Source: WTGA01 sp965231865 (GTDB taxonomy: Bacteria > Pseudomonadota > Gammaproteobacteria > Arenicellales > Poriferihabitantaceae). Taken from it: a stretch of 64,000 nucleotides of DNA. The stretch is from NCBI GenBank assembly GCA_965231865.1, contig CBDDOJ010000002.1, positions 1,116,001 to 1,180,000 of the forward strand. The letters are read 5' to 3'. Below, in pieces: positions 62,208 to 64,000 of this stretch. The position numbers and the translations under genes are program-made. The notes below the pieces were generated by a model, which was not told the DNA's origin, ran no database searches, and saw only the letters and a list, made by a program, of their open reading frames with translations. Every line of letters begins with the position of its first letter. Positions within the stretch are counted from its first letter, which is position 1.

Positions 62208-64000
62208 TTAATCCAGGTGCCCGAACCAGCCTTTTGAGGGCTTGAACCGTACTCCGTACTGGCTGTGCAACCCCTTCAGCCTGTCCAGCATGGCATCCAC
62301 CCCCTTTTCATGGATATAATGGATCGGTCCGCCTGTAAACGGGGCGAATCCGGTCCCAAAGATCAGGGCCGCATCGAGTTGCGACGGGCTTTCAACAATC
62401 CCCTGATGCAGGCATTCCATGCATTCATTGAGATACCTGAAAATCAACCGGTCCTCCATGTCACCGCTACCCTGCCCGGAATCGGTTTTTTCCTTCACCG
62501 GTTTCCCCTTTTTCCAGGTATAAAATCCTTTTCCGGTTTTCCGGCCCAGTTCCCCGGCATCGACCTTTGATTTCAATATGGCGGGAAGGGAACCGCCAAA
62601 GCCCGCTGTCAGGGTCTCTCCCACATGATGGCAAATATCCAGTCCCACGGTATCGGCCAGGGTAATGGGGCCCATGGGCATGCCAAAGCCGGTGGCGGCC
62701 CGGTCGATGAGGGCCGGGGCGGCCCCCTCGCCAAGCAGTTCCATGGCTTCGAGAGCATAGGGCATCAGCACCCGGTTGACGAGAAAACCCGGACTGCTTC
62801 GGACCTGGACCGGCAGACGGTTGATTTTCCTGGCGAAAACGGCGGCCCGGGCAGCCGACTTGGCATAGGTTTTTTCGCCTTTGACAATTTCAACCAGTTG
62901 CATTTTTTCAACCGGGTTAAAGAAGTGCAGTCCCACCAGCCGCCCCGGTCTTTTGAGAGCGTTACCGATGATTTCGAGGGGGATGCTGGAAGTGTTGGTG
63001 GCCAGGACTGCATCCGGACGGGCGATCTTTTCCATCTCGGCAAACACTCCGATTTTCACTTTCGCATCCTCGAAGGCCGCTTCAATAATCACATCTGCGT
63101 ATCGGGCGCCGGTGCCGGCGACATCGACCTGGAACCGGTCCATGGCGCGTTCAACCCGCCTGGATTGCTTTAACCGGCGCTGGAAAAACCCGTGGGCCCG
63201 CTGGTACGCTGTAGCCAGGGCGGCCGGGTTTCGGTCATGCAGGGTCACCGTCAGGTCCTGCAGTGCACACCACGAAGCGATGTCCGTGCCCATCAGGCCG
63301 GCACCGATGATGTGAACACGCCTGAATTCTTTCTGGATGGGCGGCCGGCCGGTTTTCTTGAGCGCTTCCTGCAGGAAGAATACCCGGACCAGGTTCCGCG
63401 AGGGGGTCGTCATCACCAGATCCGTGACGGAAACCTGTTCGGCGGCCAGCATGGCTTCCCGGTTTCCTCCGGATTTTTCCCAGAGGTCAATCAAGGCATA
63501 CGGAGCGGGGTAATGGTCCTGCCTTGCCCTGGAGGCCACCTTTTTCCGGAGTATCCGCGCCATCAGGCTGCGCGCAGGCTGGACGGAAAACACGGCATTC
63601 ATTCTGGGGGCCCGGGTCCGGGGCAATTTCCGGTCGATGAGGTGCCCTGCCGCCCGGTCCAGCTGTCGGGATGGAACACACAGATCAATGATCCCCGCCT
63701 TTTTGGCCGCAAAGGAAACCAGGGTTCTGCCGCTCAGCATCAGGTCCATTCCAGTGATGACGCCGACGGTTTCGATGAGCCGGACAGTGCCGCCAAATCC
63801 CGGGTGGATGCCGACCCTGACTTCCGGCAACCCGAGACGAATGGAGGGCGCATCACAACAGACCCGGTAGTCACAGGCCAGCGCCAGTTCCAGCCCGCCT
63901 CCCAGGCAATGCCCATGGATGAGTGCCACGGTGGGCATCGGCATGGACTCAATCCGGTTCATGGCCCGGTGTGCCAGTCCGACGATGTCCAGGGCCTGTT
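62208..64000 (-). CDS. fadJ: Fatty acid oxidation complex alpha subunit (FadJ-like), cut by window edge
   Basis: At least 597 residues; the frame stays open to the window end, so the N-terminus is missing. The enoyl-CoA hydratase part has HGHCLGGGLELALACDYRV and GIHPGFGGTVRL. The hydroxyacyl-CoA dehydrogenase part has the NAD-binding loop IGAGLMGTDIASWCA, the catalytic region PVEKMQLVEIV, and SPGFLVNRVLMPYALEAMEL. Fusion of both activities is typical of FadB/FadJ. It performs two steps of fatty acid beta-oxidation. The thiolase partner is not visible. Confidence 0.92.
   Translation of the reverse strand, partial: QALDIVGLAHRAMNRIESMPMPTVALIHGHCLGGGLELALACDYRVCCDAPSIRLGLPEVRVGIHPGFGGTVRLIETVGVITGMDLMLSGRTLVSFAAKKAGIIDLCVPSRQLDRAAGHLIDRKLPRTRAPRMNAVFSVQPARSLMARILRKKVASRARQDHYPAPYALIDLWEKSGGNREAMLAAEQVSVTDLVMTTPSRNLVRVFFLQEALKKTGRPPIQKEFRRVHIIGAGLMGTDIASWCALQDLTVTLHDRNPAALATAYQRAHGFFQRRLKQSRRVERAMDRFQVDVAGTGARYADVIIEAAFEDAKVKIGVFAEMEKIARPDAVLATNTSSIPLEIIGNALKRPGRLVGLHFFNPVEKMQLVEIVKGEKTYAKSAARAAVFARKINRLPVQVRSSPGFLVNRVLMPYALEAMELLGEGAAPALIDRAATGFGMPMGPITLADTVGLDICHHVGETLTAGFGGSLPAILKSKVDAGELGRKTGKGFYTWKKGKPVKEKTDSGQGSGDMEDRLIFRYLNECMECLHQGIVESPSQLDAALIFGTGFAPFTGGPIHYIHEKGVDAMLDRLKGLHSQYGVRFKPSKGWFGHLD

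Noticed and set aside
1..64000. tRNA genes, rRNA genes or CRISPR arrays
   Set aside because: No cloverleaf with a T-loop signature, no rRNA-like stretch and no regularly spaced repeat series was found in the gaps; the large repeats are explained by introns.

Overview
The window looks like part of the chromosome of a Gram-negative gammaproteobacterium. Supporting blocks are the complete mlaFEDCB-ibaG lipid-transport operon, hemCDXY, rhlB divergent from trxA-rho, xseB-ispA-dxs, parE, an fbpABC iron importer behind a Fur-like site, and a DcaP-like outer-membrane porin. The DNA is moderately GC-rich with AT-rich promoter gaps. Genus cannot be told; a sulfur-oxidiser-like or Chromatiales-like lineage is only a guess. 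No rRNA, tRNA or CRISPR array was recognised.

Region by region. (1) 1-7656 is a metabolic accessory block. It holds the end of an FMN/3Fe-4S glutamate-synthase-like enzyme, a Rieske-thiamine-diphosphate enzyme fusion, a Tas-like aldo/keto reductase, a CmcJ/NvfI-like oxidoreductase, a DUF1989 protein, an amidase and an unknown protein. The last three form a leftward operon. (2) 7834-9961 is a DUF4212/sodium-solute symporter pair with a textbook terminator. (3) 9963-15753 is three virtually identical group II introns placed head to tail with no spacer, directly behind that terminator's T-tract; the middle copy carries two one-base deletions. (4) 15840-22929 holds a YggT-like protein, nicotinamidase, YqaA, ArsS, nth with an RnfB-like ferredoxin, and an SPL-like radical SAM protein coupled to malic enzyme. 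(5) 22926-25401 is a scar bounded by 44-bp direct repeats. It contains C-terminal DUF1156 and N-terminal DUF499 fragments (both families are linked to phage-defence clusters) around a DUF433/DUF5615 toxin-antitoxin-like pair, and is interrupted by an IS4-family element with a 10-bp target duplication. (6) 25358-29346 is the fbpABC operon. (7) 29946-64000 is core genome: argS, a SPOR protein, hemCDXY, a CDP-sugar-reductase-like flavoprotein, mutM, porin, rhlB/trxA/rho/rpmE, prmB-hemL, a cold-shock protein, parE, xseB-ispA-dxs, moxR-DUF58, the mla operon with ibaG and grxD, a PLP enzyme, a rhodanese and a truncated-by-window fadJ.

How the parts fit. Heme synthesis (hemL, hemCDXY), isoprenoid precursors (dxs, ispA), iron import, outer-membrane lipid homeostasis and Fe-S handling (grxD, ibaG) are ordinary housekeeping. 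The most unusual structures are the triple intron array, the repeat-bounded defence relic and the Rieske-ThDP fusion. All functional calls are from reading the sequence; no database search was run.
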